Origin: Rhodobacterales bacterium HKCCE3408
GTDB lineage: Bacteria > Pseudomonadota > Alphaproteobacteria > Rhodobacterales > Rhodobacteraceae
Assembly (NCBI GenBank): GCA_015689705.1
Contig: WVSN01000009.1
Span: 62,001 to 126,000 of the forward strand
Length of the DNA: 64,000 bases
Direction: 5' to 3'
Positions 61,843 to 64,000 of the stretch are shown here, in pieces; the stretch's first letter is position 1; each line of letters begins with the position of its first letter. Made by a program: the position numbers and the translations under genes. The notes beneath the pieces were generated by a model. That model saw nothing but the letters and a program-made list of their open reading frames with translations. It searched no databases and was not told where the DNA came from.

Positions 61843-64000
61843 ATGCTGACCCGACTGACACAATCCCGGATCTCGTTGCGCCTGCCGCTCGCGATGTGTC
61901 TCCTCTTCGGCGTGATGCTCTCCGGGATAGGCGTAACGCTCTATCACCAGGCCCGCGCCCTTCAGACAGAAGCGGCGATCGCGACCATGCGAGAAGTCGA
62001 GGAGCAGACCGTCCGGCAGATCGCGGCCTGGTTCGACCGCAGTGCGGCGCGCCTCGTGGCAGCGGCGAGTGATCCGATCGTGACCAGGCAACTCGCCCGT
62101 ACAGCCCGCGCGCTAACCAGCGGTGCCGTGACGTCCGATGATATCCGTCGTGCGTATGTTCTTGAAAACCCGAACCCGTTGCCGGACAGGGATCTTCTGG
62201 TCGAAGACGGGGAGAACACGCCCTATTCCCGGGCCCATCGGGACGTGCACCGCTTCTTCCGGAACTGGAACGCAACGGATCCCTACTATGACATCTTCTT
62301 TATCGATCGCGACGGTCTGGTCATCTACAGCTTTGAAAAGGAGGATGATTTCGGCAGCGATCTCCGAGCCGGGCCCTATTCTTCTTCCGCTCTCGCAACT
62401 TTGTTCAGTGAGGCGGTCGACGCGGATCCCGGCGAGATCGCGAGCGTCGATTTCCGACCTTATGCTCCGAGTGGTGGCGCACCCGCGGCTTTCCTGGCCA
62501 CCCCGGTCTTCGACGAATCCGGGCTGCGGATTGGCGTGCTGGCCGTGCAGTTGTCGGCCACGATCCTGTCGGAACTCACGCTCGCGCCGCCACAACTGGG
62601 TGCGTGGGGCGACCTGTTTATCGTCGGGCCGGACGGGCTCGCTCGCACACAGTCCCGTCACGCGGACCAGTTCGATGCTTTCGATCCGGTTGGTGATCTG
62701 AATTACCTCGAAGCTGCGACGACGGGCGAGGCTCTGATCGAGGAAAACGTTATGGGACGTCTGGCGCGACCTGTCGCAGTCAGAGTAGCCCCACTGGACA
62801 CGCCGCTCGGTCGATGGGCAGTCGTAGCCGAGATCGACCGCGCGGAGTTCTTCGCGCCCTTGTCCCGTCTGCGGCTCGACGTGATCACATTCGTCGGGGT
62901 CGGTCTCTTACTGTCAGTGGGGCTCAGTCTTCTCCTAAGCCGGTCGATCACCGGCCCGCTTGCAGAATTGATGGGATCGGTTGACTCGATTGCAGGCGGA
63001 CGCCTCGATGTCGACATTCCAATCGCCAAACGGCGCGATGAACCGGGCGAAATCGGTCGCAACCTGGTGGCCCTCCGGGACAGGCTTAAGGAAAGCGAAC
63101 GGGTCAACGCTAAAGTCGACGCCAATCGCGAAGCCCAGGCCAAGGTTGTTGACAGGTTGCGGACCGGATTGAAGGCCTTCGCCGACGGTGACCTGACGGG
63201 GATGATTGATGAACCGTTTGATGAGGCCTACGAGGGGCTGCGGCATGATTTCAATGGTGCTGTCGATCGAATGAACCGGCTGCTCGGCACGATCGTGGAA
63301 AACGCGGCCGAGATTCTCACCCGGACGGAGGAGATCGGTGCCTCCTCGGAAGATCTGTCGCACCGGACGGAGAACCAGGCCGCAACGCTTGAGGAGACCG
63401 CCGCAGCGATCGATGAACTGACTGGGAATGCAAAGTCCGCGGCAGGAAATGTCAGCGAAGTCGAGGGGGTCGTTCGAGATACCCGCGTCGGGGCCGAGCA
63501 GAGCGGCAAGGTTGTGCAGGATGCGATCGACGCGATGTCGGCAATCAAGCGGTCGTCCGACGAGATTTCTCAGATCATCGGGGTCATCGATGACATTTCC
63601 TTTCAGACCAACCTCCTGGCCTTGAATGCAGGTGTCGAAGCAGCGCGCGCCGGCGAGGCCGGGCGGGGGTTCGCCGTGGTCGCATCCGAGGTCCGGGCGC
63701 TGGCACAGCGATCCTCCGAGGCTGCGCGTCAGATCAAGGAATTGATCGTGACCAGCACCGGCCAGGTCGACACCGGAGTCGCACTGGTGAATTCTGCCGG
63801 CGAGGCGCTGTCGACCATTGTCGGGCAGGTCTCCAGTATCTCCGGCCTGACGGCCGACCTCGCGACCGGTGCGAACCGGCAATCTGCCGGGATTGCCGAG
63901 ATCAATTCCGGAGCCGGTCAGCTCGACCAGGTGACCCAGGAGAACGCCGCGATGGTCGAGCAGTTGACTGCTGCCGTTGCAACTTTGCGCCAGGAAGCCC
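61843..64000 (+). CDS. Methyl-accepting chemotaxis protein (3' end beyond window)
   Basis: Reading from ATG 61843 gives 719 codons with no stop (an in-frame ATG at 61795 is possible). The order is membrane segment near residue 15 ([19 protein letters not shown]), a periplasmic sensor of about 300 residues with [21 protein letters not shown] (Cache-like), a second membrane segment near 355 ([19 protein letters not shown]), HAMP, and the cytoplasmic signalling domain with the hairpin tip [36 protein letters not shown]. The tip has NAGVEAA where most MCPs have NAAIEAA. Ligand unknown. It follows the small protein by 109 bases. Confidence 0.93.
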   Translation, partial: MLTRLTQSRISLRLPLAMCLLFGVMLSGIGVTLYHQARALQTEAAIATMREVEEQTVRQIAAWFDRSAARLVAAASDPIVTRQLARTARALTSGAVTSDDIRRAYVLENPNPLPDRDLLVEDGENTPYSRAHRDVHRFFRNWNATDPYYDIFFIDRDGLVIYSFEKEDDFGSDLRAGPYSSSALATLFSEAVDADPGEIASVDFRPYAPSGGAPAAFLATPVFDESGLRIGVLAVQLSATILSELTLAPPQLGAWGDLFIVGPDGLARTQSRHADQFDAFDPVGDLNYLEAATTGEALIEENVMGRLARPVAVRVAPLDTPLGRWAVVAEIDRAEFFAPLSRLRLDVITFVGVGLLLSVGLSLLLSRSITGPLAELMGSVDSIAGGRLDVDIPIAKRRDEPGEIGRNLVALRDRLKESERVNAKVDANREAQAKVVDRLRTGLKAFADGDLTGMIDEPFDEAYEGLRHDFNGAVDRMNRLLGTIVENAAEILTRTEEIGASSEDLSHRTENQAATLEETAAAIDELTGNAKSAAGNVSEVEGVVRDTRVGAEQSGKVVQDAIDAMSAIKRSSDEISQIIGVIDDISFQTNLLALNAGVEAARAGEAGRGFAVVASEVRALAQRSSEAARQIKELIVTSTGQVDTGVALVNSAGEALSTIVGQVSSISGLTADLATGANRQSAGIAEINSGAGQLDQVTQENAAMVEQLTAAVATLRQEA

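Overview
The window is a 64 kb piece of a GC-rich (mid-60s percent by eye), gene-dense alphaproteobacterial chromosome. The gene types and families point to Rhodobacterales (roseobacter/Paracoccus-like): TRAP transporters, sugar ABC operons, a GbpR-like LysR with a Weimberg-type sugar pathway, an intact Nit1C cluster, small conserved roseobacter-type proteins and an alphaproteobacterial chemotaxis operon. This assignment is an inference from gene content; there is no rRNA or marker phylogeny here. Genes overlap by ATGA/GTGA junctions in most operons and many start with GTG or TTG.

Layout. 1-6.0 kb: a serine-type molybdopterin oxidoreductase (cut by the window edge), divergent from an Asp/Glu-racemase, cyclic amidohydrolase and DapA-like aldolase operon, with a convergent PxpA-like gene. 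6.1-9.1 kb: an operon of selenium-binding-protein (methanethiol oxidase) family protein, 2Fe-2S ferredoxin and CoA-binding protein, divergent from an IclR regulator. 9.3-16.6 kb: a MocR regulator divergent from a complete seven-gene Nit1C cluster (MSMEG_0572-like protein, nitrilase, radical SAM, GNAT, AIR-synthase-like, MSMEG_0570-like, flavoprotein), a cluster linked in the literature to nitrogen starvation and cyanide assimilation. 17-22.4 kb: oxalyl-CoA-synthetase-like ligase with a ketopantoate-reductase-like gene, a ModA-like protein without signal peptide, a GNAT and a DUF2177 membrane protein. 22.6-33.9 kb: L-arabinose/D-galactose module with AraD1/GguC, arabonate dehydratase, aldose 1-dehydrogenase, ketoglutarate semialdehyde dehydrogenase and a GbpR-like LysR, divergent from a YtfQRT-YjfF sugar ABC transporter. 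A shared sequence motif lies at both promoters. 34-41.9 kb: quinate/shikimate module with an AroE-like dehydrogenase, a DctPQM TRAP transporter and a fused 3-dehydroshikimate dehydratase, divergent from a TetR, an esterase and a DUF3237 gene, over a pair of direct repeats.

41.9-48.6 kb is looser and more accessory-like. It holds a cold-shock protein, a desaturase, an unknown 206-residue protein, two orphan GlpPQ-like ABC permeases, a luciferase-like monooxygenase, a tRNA-Gly(TCC) and, 138 bp further on, a broken 3' half of a second tRNA-Gly behind an AT-rich spacer. 48.6-56.7 kb carries housekeeping-type genes: an ABC exporter, small proteins, an acyl-CoA synthetase, DCC and DUF4166 proteins and a YcaQ-like DNA glycosylase. 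56.8-64 kb is a chemotaxis operon: STAS, CheY, CheA, CheW, CheR, second CheY, unknown small protein, and an MCP that runs off the window.

The most distinctive system is the Nit1C cluster. Its radical SAM enzyme has an Elp3-like CX9CX2C cluster motif, and its MocR partner faces an intergenic region with direct repeats. No CRISPR array, insertion sequence, prophage or replication origin was seen.
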